Shown in pieces: positions 44,766-52,157 of a stretch of 64,000 nucleotides of DNA; the stretch's first letter is position 1; each line of letters starts with the position of its first letter. The notes under the pieces are model-generated. The model did no database searches. It was not told the DNA's origin and worked only from the letters and a program-made list of their open reading frames with translations. Position numbers and translations under genes: made by a program. Origin of the DNA: Solirubrobacter ginsenosidimutans (GTDB taxonomy: Bacteria > Actinomycetota > Thermoleophilia > Solirubrobacterales > Solirubrobacteraceae); NCBI RefSeq assembly GCF_027587205.1, contig NZ_JAPDOD010000005.1:62001-126000 (forward strand), read 5' to 3'.

Positions 44766-46345
44766 CGCGCGTGCTCCGCCGGCTCCCAGGTCACGAGCGT
44801 GCGCTTGAGGACCTTGCCGCTGGCGTTGCGCGGCAGGTCGTCGACGAACACGAACTCGTCCGGGACCTTGTACTTGGCGAGGTTGCGAGTGCAGAGCTCC
44901 GTCAGCTCATCGGCGGTGATCGTGGCGCCCGCGACCGGCAGCACCCACGCGCGGACGGTCTGGCCCCAGTGCTCGTCCTCGACGCCGACGACCGCCGAGT
45001 ACTCGATCCGCGGGTCCTCGGCGAGGACGTGCTCGATCTCGACCGGGTAGATGTTCTCGCCGCCGCGGATGATCATGTCCTTGCTGCGGCCCTTGAGGAA
45101 CAGGTAGCCCTCGTCGTCCATGTACGCGAGGTCGCCGCCGCGAAACCAGCCGTCGCCGATGAACACGCGGTCGGTCTCCTCGGGCATGTCGAGATAGCCG
45201 TTCATCACGGTGGTCGAGCGGGTGACGATCTCGCCCACCTCGCCGCGCGGGACGTCGTTGCCGTCGAAGTCGCACAGCCGCAGCTCGACACCGAACGCGG
45301 GCTTGCCGATCGAGCCGAGCAGGTGCGTCGCGCCGGCCAGCGCGCGGCGGTGCTCCCCCGGGCCGAGCGTGGTCTGCGAGCCCGCCTCCGTCCCGGCGCC
45401 GAAGCAGTTCAGGAAGTCGCAGCCCGCCAGGTTCATGACGTCGGTGAGCAGGGCGGGTGACATCGGCGCCGAGCCGTAGGAGATCAGCCGCAGCCGGCTC
45501 CAATCCGCCTCGCGCGCGCCCGGCACGCCGAGCACGGAGGCGATCATCGTCGGCACCAGGAACACGGCGGTCAGCCCGTCCTCGCGATCGATGTGGCGCA
45601 GCACGGTCTCGGCCCCGAACTGCGGCAGGATCAGCGAGCGGTAGCCGAGCGCGATCCCCATCATCGGGAAGGCGAGCCCGGCGACGTGGAACAGCGGCGA
45701 CGCGCAGTACCAGAAGTCGTCGCTGCGCGGCCCGTAGTCGATGCAGTTGTTGGAGACGAGGCGGGTGAGCATCCCGAAGGACTGCTGCACGCCCTTGGGT
45801 AGCCCCGTCGTGCCGCTCGTGAAGGCCAGCGCGGCGATGTCGTTCTCGTCCGGGCGCGGGTTGGACGGCTCGGTCTCCGCTCCGCGGGTGAGCACGTCCT
45901 CGTAGCCGTCCTCGAAGCAGATCACCTGCCGCAGCGTCGGCTGGCTTTCGGCGATGCCTTCGAGCAGTTCGGTGTAGCGGTCGCTGTGCAGCAGCACGGC
46001 GGGCTCAGCCTTGGCCAAGAGCGTGTCGACCTCGCGCCGGCGCAGGCGGAAGTTCAGCGGGACCATCGTCGCTGAGAGCTTCATGATCGCCATGCAGGCC
46101 TCGAAGTAGCGGTGGCTGTCGACGCCCATCAGGGCGACGCGCGAGCCGTGCCCGATGCCGTCCTCGGCGAGCGCGTTGGCGAGGCGATTGACGCGCGCGT
46201 TCGTCGCCTCGAACGTGAAGCGGGTGCCGTCGGGCAGTTCCATGCAGACGCTGTCCGGCGAGCGCCGGGCGCTGAGCGGGAGGAACTCCTGGATGCCGCG
46301 GCGGACCTCGAAGCCCGCGCGTCGCTCCGAGGTCCTCGCAGTCAT
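44762..46345 (-). CDS. Acyl-CoA synthetase (AMP-forming)
   Basis: 527-residue ANL ligase with all core motifs: FTSGTTGLPKGV, GAGTEAGSQTTL, TRSTTVMNGYLD, WFRGGDLAYMDDEGYLFLKG, MIIRGGENIYPVEIE, and the catalytic Lys retained in LPRNASGKVLKRTL. It would activate the acid imported by the liv-2 system. The start at ATG 46345 overlaps the binding-protein stop (ATGA). Contrast with the Lys-less homologue at the end of the same operon. Confidence 0.94.
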   Translation of the reverse strand: MTARTSERRAGFEVRRGIQEFLPLSARRSPDSVCMELPDGTRFTFEATNARVNRLANALAEDGIGHGSRVALMGVDSHRYFEACMAIMKLSATMVPLNFRLRRREVDTLLAKAEPAVLLHSDRYTELLEGIAESQPTLRQVICFEDGYEDVLTRGAETEPSNPRPDENDIAALAFTSGTTGLPKGVQQSFGMLTRLVSNNCIDYGPRSDDFWYCASPLFHVAGLAFPMMGIALGYRSLILPQFGAETVLRHIDREDGLTAVFLVPTMIASVLGVPGAREADWSRLRLISYGSAPMSPALLTDVMNLAGCDFLNCFGAGTEAGSQTTLGPGEHRRALAGATHLLGSIGKPAFGVELRLCDFDGNDVPRGEVGEIVTRSTTVMNGYLDMPEETDRVFIGDGWFRGGDLAYMDDEGYLFLKGRSKDMIIRGGENIYPVEIEHVLAEDPRIEYSAVVGVEDEHWGQTVRAWVLPVAGATITADELTELCTRNLAKYKVPDEFVFVDDLPRNASGKVLKRTLVTWEPAEHAR

Positions 46346-47598
46346 GCCGAGACCCGCTCGCGGAAGAACGTCTCGGCCTTCGGGTCGGTCCCGGAGATGG
46401 CGCTGGCGATGACCATCGAGGAGGCGTCGAGCGCGGAGTGCGTCTGCGAGCCGAACGCGTACGTCCCGAGCATGCCCTCCCACTTGCCGAGGCCTTCCAT
46501 CGCCGTCTTGACCTTGGTCGTGTCGTCGATCGTGCCGGCCTTGGTGATGGCCTCCGAGAGCGCGTAGACGAAGTCGTAGCTGGGCGTGACCACGGTCACG
46601 GCCTCCTGGCCACCCATGTCGGGCGCGGTGCTCTTGAGCTTGGTCACGTAGTCCTTCTGCTTCTGCGCGATGTCGCTGCCATCGGCCCAGGTGAAGTTCC
46701 GCAGATAGAAGCCGTACTTGTTCGACAACGTGTCCTTCGATGCCGACTCCAGCGTGGTCTGCGTGAGCAGCGAGCAGTGGCCGATCGCCGGCGGGTTCCA
46801 GCCCATGTTCTCGTAGGACTTCATCGTCGCCGCGATCGTCGGCGCGACCGACTGCCACTGCAGGATCACGTCGGGGTTGTTCTTCTTGAGCGAGCTCAGG
46901 AACGGCGTCATCGCGGTCGCGACCGACTCGTGCGACACCTTGCCCACGAGCTCGGCGCCGAGCTCCTTGATCACGGGCACCGAGTCGTCGGTCAGCGTCT
47001 GGCCGAACGGGTCGTCGGCGTAGATGATCGCGATCCGCTTGTAGCCCTTCTCCTTCACGCACCACTCGACCACCGCGCGCGCCTCCTGGGCGGCGCTGGC
47101 GTTCATCTGGAACGTGTACGGGTACTTCCCCGCGTCGCCGAGTGCGTCGGCGACGGCGCTGGAGAGATTGAGGATCTTCAGCGAGGTCGAGATCGGCAGC
47201 GCGCCGAGCGTCGTGCCGCTGGAGTTCGGGCCGACGACGAAGTGAACGCCCTGCTCCTTGAACTTGCGGAAGACGCCGGGCTCCTCGGCGGGGTCGCCCT
47301 TGTCGTCGAGGTCGACCTTGACGATTTTGTGGCCGTCGATGCCACCCTTGCCGTTGAGCTCCGCGATCGCCATGTCGGCGGGCGTGAAGAGCAGCGCGAA
47401 GCTGGACGCGGTCGCGCCGGTGGTGGGGCGGGCGTAGCCGAGCTTGAGCGGACCCTTGGCGCCGCCGCCGCTCGCGCTCGCACTTCCACTGGAGTCGTCG
47501 CTCCCGCACGCCGCCAGCAGCCCGCCCGAGACGAGCAGGCCACCCGCCGCGCCGAGACGGCCCATGAACGCTCGCCGGCTGATCTCGTACTGCGTCAC
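46342..47598 (-). CDS. ABC substrate-binding protein with Tat-type lipoprotein signal
   Basis: 418 residues, first gene of the ten-gene operon. N-terminus has twin arginines (ISRRAFMGRLGAAGG) and a lipobox LLAAC with Cys31, so it is probably exported by Tat and lipidated. The mature LivK-type domain begins LKLGYARPTTGATASSFALL. GTG 47598 is chosen because GGAGGGAGAG lies just upstream; the frame continues upstream without homology. Ligand unknown, presumably a carboxylic acid used by the operon. Confidence 0.92.
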   Translation of the reverse strand: MTQYEISRRAFMGRLGAAGGLLVSGGLLAACGSDDSSGSASASGGGAKGPLKLGYARPTTGATASSFALLFTPADMAIAELNGKGGIDGHKIVKVDLDDKGDPAEEPGVFRKFKEQGVHFVVGPNSSGTTLGALPISTSLKILNLSSAVADALGDAGKYPYTFQMNASAAQEARAVVEWCVKEKGYKRIAIIYADDPFGQTLTDDSVPVIKELGAELVGKVSHESVATAMTPFLSSLKKNNPDVILQWQSVAPTIAATMKSYENMGWNPPAIGHCSLLTQTTLESASKDTLSNKYGFYLRNFTWADGSDIAQKQKDYVTKLKSTAPDMGGQEAVTVVTPSYDFVYALSEAITKAGTIDDTTKVKTAMEGLGKWEGMLGTYAFGSQTHSALDASSMVIASAISGTDPKAETFFRERVSA

Positions 47599-47687
47599 CG
47601 CGACTCTCCCTCCATCGGTGCCAGGGACTCCTGAGCGCGAAGGACACCACCGGGCCGGCGGGCGCCGAAGGATTTCTCGCGGGGCGG

Positions 47688-47703
47688 CTGTGGATTCCTC
47701 CAG
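47688..47703 (-). promoter_or_regulatory. Shared 16-bp palindromic operator, site f
   Basis: Reads CTGGAGGAATCCACAG on the minus strand, in the 150-bp gap between the liv-2 operon (47598) and the ACAD at 47749. It is positioned to control both. Confidence 0.62.
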
Positions 47704-47734
47704 TCGCCGCGTCCGCGCAATCGGGCGTGGGCCA

Positions 47735-47740
47735 TAGCCT
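47735..47740 (+). promoter_or_regulatory. -10 box of leaderless promoter (47749 gene)
   Basis: TAGCCT, 8 nt before ATG at 47749. Confidence 0.55.
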
Positions 47741-47748
47741 TCGCCGCT

Positions 47749-49011
47749 ATGGCGTGGGACTTCGAGACGGACCCGGAGTTCGAGCGCGAGCTGGAATGGA
47801 TGCGCGCGTTCGTGCGCGACGAGATCTATCCGCTCGAGACGCTCGACCTCGATTGGCGTAGTTACCGGCAGGTCATTCGACCGCTGATGGAGCGGGTCAA
47901 GGAGCGCGGGCTGTGGGCCGCGCACCTGAGTCCTGAGCTGGGCGGGCAGGGCTTCGGCCAGGTCAAGCTCGCACTGATGCACGAGATTCTCGGCGGGTCC
48001 GAGCTGGCGCCGCCGGTGTTCGGCAACCAGGCGCCCGACTCCGGCAATTCGGAGCTGATCGCGATCGCCGCCACGGAGGAGCAGAAACGCCGCTGGCTGG
48101 ACCCGCTGCTGGATGGAACCCTCTACAGCGCGTTCTCGATGACCGAGCAGGGCACGGGCTCCGATCCGCGGCAGTTCACGACCTCCGCGACGCGGGACGG
48201 CGACGCGTGGGTGATCGAGGGCACCAAGTGGATGGTCGGCAACGCCACCCGCTCGGACTTCCACATCGTGATGGCGCGCACCGACGCCCCGCCCGACGCC
48301 GACCCCTACCGGACGATGTCACTCTTCATCGTGCCGGCCGACGCGGCGGGCCTGAGCATGCGCGAGATCGGCCTGCTGCACGACCCGCACTCCGAGGGCC
48401 TCGTGCACGCGCACGCGGAGTGCCGCTACGAGGCCGTGCGCGTGCCCGCCGACCACCTGCTGGGCGGCGTCGGCGACGCGTTCATGCTCGCCCAGAAGCG
48501 GCTCGGGCCGGGGCGCATCCACCACGCGATGCGGTGGGTGGGCGTGTGCCGGCGGGCGTTCGACGCGATGTGCGAGCGCGCGGTCTCCAAGTCCGTGCAC
48601 GGCTCGCTGCTGAGCGAGAAGCAGACGGTGCAGAACTGGGTCGCGGACTCGGCGGCGGCGATGGAGGCGGCGCGGCTGCTGACGCTGAAGGCCGCGTGGA
48701 CGATCGACCAGGTGGGCGCGTCCGGCGCGCGCACCGAGATCGCGATGATCAAGTACTTCGGCGCCACCGTGATGCAGGACGTGCTCGACCGCGCGCTGCA
48801 GATCCACGGCTCACTCGGCTATTCCACCGACATGCCGATCGAGCAGATGTACCGCTGGGCGCGCGCCGCGCGGCTCTACGACGGGCCGGACGAGGTCCAC
48901 CGCGTGACCGTTGCGCGGCGCATCCTGCGCACCTACGAACCACACGACGTGCCGACCGAGCACGTCCCCACGCGCCGTGCGGCGGCGCTTGCGACCGCGA
49001 GTGCGGCATGA
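47749..49011 (+). CDS. Acyl-CoA dehydrogenase, ACAD10/11-like
   Basis: 420 residues. [39 protein letters not shown] and [15 protein letters not shown] place it in the ACAD10/11 group, with Asp where the usual Glu sits. N-terminus DFETDPEFERELEWMRAFV. Leaderless start (TAGCCT at 8 nt). It is translationally coupled to an SDR (4-nt overlap) and divergent from the liv-2 operon, sharing site f. No kinase gene adjoins it. Confidence 0.92.
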   Translation: MAWDFETDPEFERELEWMRAFVRDEIYPLETLDLDWRSYRQVIRPLMERVKERGLWAAHLSPELGGQGFGQVKLALMHEILGGSELAPPVFGNQAPDSGNSELIAIAATEEQKRRWLDPLLDGTLYSAFSMTEQGTGSDPRQFTTSATRDGDAWVIEGTKWMVGNATRSDFHIVMARTDAPPDADPYRTMSLFIVPADAAGLSMREIGLLHDPHSEGLVHAHAECRYEAVRVPADHLLGGVGDAFMLAQKRLGPGRIHHAMRWVGVCRRAFDAMCERAVSKSVHGSLLSEKQTVQNWVADSAAAMEAARLLTLKAAWTIDQVGASGARTEIAMIKYFGATVMQDVLDRALQIHGSLGYSTDMPIEQMYRWARAARLYDGPDEVHRVTVARRILRTYEPHDVPTEHVPTRRAAALATASAA

Positions 49012-49790
49012 GGCCGCGGCGAGCGCTGGTCACCGGCGGCGGGCGTGGCATCGGGCGGGCGATCGCGCTCGGCCTGGCTGGCGACGGGGTCGACGTGGTC
49101 GTGACCGCGCGCAGCGTCGATGAGCTCGACGCGGTCGTCGCGGAGGGGGCCGCTGTGGGCGGCGGGGCAGTGCAAGCGGTCCCCGCCGATCTCGGCGACC
49201 TCGAGCGCGTGCAGGCGCTCGCGGGCGAGGCCGAGGCGCTGCTCGGCGGGCACATCAATGTGCTGGTCAACAACGCCGGCGTCTCGCTGCCCGGTCCCAC
49301 CCCCACGGTGCCACTGCCCGACTGGGAGCTGAGCCTGCGGGTCAATGTCACCGCGCCGTTCCTGCTGTGCCAGGCGACGCTGCCCGCGATGGCCGAGGAC
49401 CGCTGGGGGCGAGTGATCAGTATCGGGTCGCTGTATTCGCGCTTCGGTGTGCCGCTCGCCGCGTCCTACACCGCGTCCAAGCACGCGATCCTCGGCCTCA
49501 CCCGCGTGATCTCGCAGGAGTTCGCGCGCAAGGGGGTCACCGCCAACACGCTCGCGCCCGGGTTCGTGGACACCGAGATGGTGCGTGCCGAAACGCTGCG
49601 CGTCGCCACCAAGCACGGCCTGAGCACCGAGGACACGCTCAAGCGCTTCCTCAAGAACGCCGGTCAGGCGATCGGCCGCACGATCGAGGCCGAGGAGGTC
49701 GCGGCGCTCGTGGTCTTCCTGGCGAGCGAGCCGGCCGCGGCCATCACCGGCCAGATCATCAACGTCGACGGGGGCGCCCACCAGGGGTAG
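49008..49790 (+). CDS. SDR family oxidoreductase
   Basis: 260 residues: TGGGRGIG, NNAGVSLPG, catalytic Ser in ISIGSLYSRFG, YTASK, INVDGGAHQG. FabG-like. It is coupled to the ACAD by ATGA overlap; it may oxidise a hydroxyacyl intermediate. The stop is followed directly by intergenic element copy 2. Confidence 0.92.
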   Translation: MRPRRALVTGGGRGIGRAIALGLAGDGVDVVVTARSVDELDAVVAEGAAVGGGAVQAVPADLGDLERVQALAGEAEALLGGHINVLVNNAGVSLPGPTPTVPLPDWELSLRVNVTAPFLLCQATLPAMAEDRWGRVISIGSLYSRFGVPLAASYTASKHAILGLTRVISQEFARKGVTANTLAPGFVDTEMVRAETLRVATKHGLSTEDTLKRFLKNAGQAIGRTIEAEEVAALVVFLASEPAAAITGQIINVDGGAHQG

Positions 49791-49800
49791 GTGGGTTGAA

Positions 49801-50077
49801 AGTCAACTGCTCCGGGTGGGGAGGGGGAGTGGCTCGCCCTCCGTTGCTGCCTGCCGCGGACCCGCTCGGTGCGCGGCTCTGTTGGGGTCGAAGCGCCGTG
49901 CTGGGATACCGACAGTTACGGGCGTGGTGCTGACACCCCCATCCGCGCCGAGCCTTCCGGTGATCGGTTCCGGCGAGCAACGAGGTCATGCGCGAGGGGG
50001 GGTAGTTCGTTTTGGTTCACCCCCTGTGAACCAAGTCGAAACACCCCCCCGACCACGGCGACCGAGGCCGCTCCCCC
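49801..50077 (+). repeat. Intergenic element copy 2
   Basis: Lies between two convergent genes. Shares TCAACTGCTCCGG, GCCCTCCG, CACCCCCATC, TCGAAAC and GACCACGGCGACCG, in the same order, with copy 1 at 12999. GGAGGG/CCCTCC can pair near the 5' end and a perfect 9-bp hairpin lies at 50012-50034. It is framed by AAAGTCAAC (49799-49807) and GTTGACTTT (50096-50104), a perfect 9-bp terminal inverted repeat that copy 1 lacks. No protein is apparent. Confidence 0.5.
50012..50034. other. Perfect stem-loop in intergenic element copy 2
   Basis: TTGGTTCAC, loop CCCCT, GTGAACCAA. It may also act as a bidirectional terminator for the convergent SDR and HpaB-family genes. Confidence 0.6.
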
Positions 50078-50111
50078 GTCCCCCACCCGGCGCGGTTGAC
50101 TTTGAGTCCCT

Positions 50112-51500
50112 CTACGCCGTGACTTCGGCCTCCAGGCCGGCGGCGCGCCGGGCGAGCGCCTTCGCGTTCTCCATGTCGTAGTGCTTACGGGTGACGATCC
50201 GCTGCGCGTACAGGCCGCCGCCGGACTGCACGTTGGTGACGAGGTGCCAGCCGCCGAAGCCGTCGGCGGTCAGGTCTCGGATCGCGTGGAAGAGGCGGAT
50301 GCGCTCCTCGGCGGTGACGGTCGCGGAGCCCTGCATGTACTTCAGGAGCAGCGGGCCGATCTCCTCGTTCTCGATGTCGGCGATCGTGGGCGCGGTGAGC
50401 ACCGCGCCGCCGGCGATGTCATGCAGGTTGCGGACCATCTCGTTGTACTGGTGCGCGCCGTGGTACTTGGCGGCGTTGGTGTAGAGCTCGTCCGGGAACA
50501 CGAAGCCGTCCTCGGTCGCCCTCGAGTGGGTGATCGCGGCCTCCAGGCCGGCGCGGATCAGCGTCGCGTAGATGACGAGCTCGGAGACCTTCTCCTTGAT
50601 GTGCTCCTGGCGCTCGAGGCCGTTGGCCTCGGCGATCAGCTGGGCGAGGCCGACGAGCGTGTCGGCCTCGATCGCCATCAGCGCGACGCCGCCGGTGCGC
50701 TCCCACAGCCCGAGCGAGTGCGCGAACAGCGCCGAGAACTCGACCTGCCCGTCGAGGAAGATGCGCTCGTTGGGCACGAAGACGTCGTCGAGGATCACGA
50801 ACGTGTCGGGCATCTGCTCGTGGCGGGTGAAGGGGAAGTGGCGGTCGTCCTCCTCGCGCGGCGCGTAGGTCGTGGAGACCATCTTCACGCCGGGCGAGTT
50901 GACCGGGATCGCGCACGCCAGGGCGTACTCCTCCTCGCCCGGCTTCATGTTCTTCGTCGGCATCACGAACAGCTCGTGGGCGAGGCAGGCGCCGGTGATG
51001 TGCAGCTTGGCGCCGCGCACGACGATGCCGTCGTCGCGCCGCTCGACGATCCGCGTGTAGGCGTCGGGGTCCGGCTGCTTGGACGGCGGCAGCTTGCGGT
51101 TGCCCTTGCCGTCGGTGATGCACTCGACGATCCGGATGTCGCGGCGCTTGGCGTCGTCCACGTACTCGTAGATGCGCCGGCCGAGCTCGGGATAGCTGCG
51201 ATTGACCTGCGCGGCGGCGGTCAGCAGCGTCATGATCGACTGGTAGGTCGTGCTGGTGATGAAGTCGACCTGGCCCATCAGCGGCACGTGCTCGCGCAGC
51301 TCGTCGGCGCTGCGCGGCGGCTGCACCATCGGGTTCACAGCGTCCGGGTCAGGCGAATAGAAGTGGTCGTAGACCCGGGCGACCCAGTTCGCCGCCTCAC
51401 GCAGCAGCGGCTCTCGCTCGATGTCGTCGACGGAGTGGCCCGAGATGTAGTTGACCCGTCCGTCGTTGAGCGACTCCAGGTATTGCGCGCCGGTCAGCAT
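50112..51500 (-). CDS. 4-hydroxyphenylacetate 3-hydroxylase (HpaB) family protein
   Basis: 462 residues with the HpaB/4-hydroxybutyryl-CoA dehydratase fold (TGAQYLESLNDGR, GAKLHITGACLAHELFVMPT, VFVPNERIF, LHDIAGGAVLTAPTIADIE). The dehydratase needs three Cys and one His for its 4Fe-4S cluster; those Cys are not seen in the corresponding region (DFITSTTYQSIMTLL), so a FADH2-dependent aromatic monooxygenase is more likely. A separate flavin reductase would be needed and none is in the window. It lies downstream of a MarR regulator with repeats between. Confidence 0.85.
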   Translation of the reverse strand: MLTGAQYLESLNDGRVNYISGHSVDDIEREPLLREAANWVARVYDHFYSPDPDAVNPMVQPPRSADELREHVPLMGQVDFITSTTYQSIMTLLTAAAQVNRSYPELGRRIYEYVDDAKRRDIRIVECITDGKGNRKLPPSKQPDPDAYTRIVERRDDGIVVRGAKLHITGACLAHELFVMPTKNMKPGEEEYALACAIPVNSPGVKMVSTTYAPREEDDRHFPFTRHEQMPDTFVILDDVFVPNERIFLDGQVEFSALFAHSLGLWERTGGVALMAIEADTLVGLAQLIAEANGLERQEHIKEKVSELVIYATLIRAGLEAAITHSRATEDGFVFPDELYTNAAKYHGAHQYNEMVRNLHDIAGGAVLTAPTIADIENEEIGPLLLKYMQGSATVTAEERIRLFHAIRDLTADGFGGWHLVTNVQSGGGLYAQRIVTRKHYDMENAKALARRAAGLEAEVTA

Positions 51501-51545
51501 TCACGTCTCCTCGGTTTGCGAGTCCTGCAACCGAAGATACTTAGG

Positions 51546-51568
51546 AACCCAACATTCGGCAACCCAAC
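51546..51568 (-). promoter_or_regulatory. Direct repeats GTTGGGTT upstream of HpaB-family gene
   Basis: Two GTTGGGTT copies (plus-strand AACCCAAC at 51546-51553 and 51561-51568), 15 bp apart, flanked by CTAAATA and CTAAGTA, in the 71-bp gap between marR and the hydroxylase. Candidate operator and promoter. Confidence 0.5.
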
Positions 51569-51571
51569 TAT

Positions 51572-52066
51572 TTAGAAGTCTCCACGATGCGCACGCACCT
51601 TGCGCAGCAGCTCGGTCAGCGTGCGCGCCTCGTCCTCACTCAGCGCGTCCAGGCCGAAGCGGCGCTTCACGAGCTCGGGCGTCGACGCCTCGATGCGCTC
51701 GCGCCCCGCGGGAGTGATCCTGGCCAGCGTCCCGCGCCGGTCCGTGGGATGCGGCACGCGCTCGACGAAGCCCAGCTTGACCAGCGAGTCGACCGTGGTC
51801 GTGACGCTCGCGGGATGCACCATCAGGCGCTCGCTGAGCTTGCCGAGCGGGAGCTCCCCGCGTGAGCTGAAGTACAGGAGGCTGAGCAGTTCGTGACGGG
51901 CGTAGCTGAGCTGCAGCGGGCGCAGCACCTCGGTCGACGCCGCGCGGATCAGCTCCTCGACCCGGATGATGCTTAGCGCCGCGCGCAGCCGCTCGCCGCC
52001 CTCCCAGCCGTGCGCGTGCCACTGGGCGACGGCCTCCTCCACCGGGTCTCGGCGTTCTTCGGACAT
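51572..52066 (-). CDS. MarR-family transcriptional regulator
   Basis: 164 residues with a winged helix-turn-helix: YARHELLSLLYFSSRGEL, LGKLSERLMVHPASVTTTVDSL (recognition helix), GFVERVPHPTDRRGTLARIT (wing). MarR repressors often sense aromatic acids or acyl-CoAs. Start at ATG 52066 with TAGGCT 7 nt upstream. A shared palindrome (site b) lies only 4 nt beyond this -10 box, so it may be autoregulated or be the regulator of the palindrome family (inference). Confidence 0.92.
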   Translation of the reverse strand: MSEERRDPVEEAVAQWHAHGWEGGERLRAALSIIRVEELIRAASTEVLRPLQLSYARHELLSLLYFSSRGELPLGKLSERLMVHPASVTTTVDSLVKLGFVERVPHPTDRRGTLARITPAGRERIEASTPELVKRRFGLDALSEDEARTLTELLRKVRAHRGDF

Positions 52067-52073
52067 CGAGCGC

Positions 52074-52079
52074 AGCCTA
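52074..52079 (-). promoter_or_regulatory. -10 box of leaderless promoter (marR)
   Basis: TAGGCT on the minus strand, 7 nt before ATG at 52066. Confidence 0.55.
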
Positions 52080-52083
52080 CGGG

Positions 52084-52099
52084 TTGGAGATCTCGCCAA
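52084..52099 (+). promoter_or_regulatory. Shared 16-bp palindromic operator, site b
   Basis: TTGGAGATCTCGCCAA; the best palindrome by the consensus (TTGG..CCAA ends). It abuts the marR -10 box and lies 42 nt upstream of the -10 of the divergent reductase. Confidence 0.65.
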
Positions 52100-52141
52100 G
52101 CCCGGTGCGGGCGACGCGGCCGCCCGCCGCGCGGGACGCAT

Positions 52142-52147
52142 TAGCGT
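52142..52147 (+). promoter_or_regulatory. -10 box near start (52158 gene)
   Basis: TAGCGT, 10 nt before ATG at 52158; leader of 0-4 nt expected. Confidence 0.5.
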
Positions 52148-52157
52148 CGCCGACACG

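Noticed and set aside
50112..51500. 4-hydroxybutyryl-CoA dehydratase
   Set aside because: Same superfamily, but the Cys ligands for the iron-sulfur cluster are not seen in the expected region.
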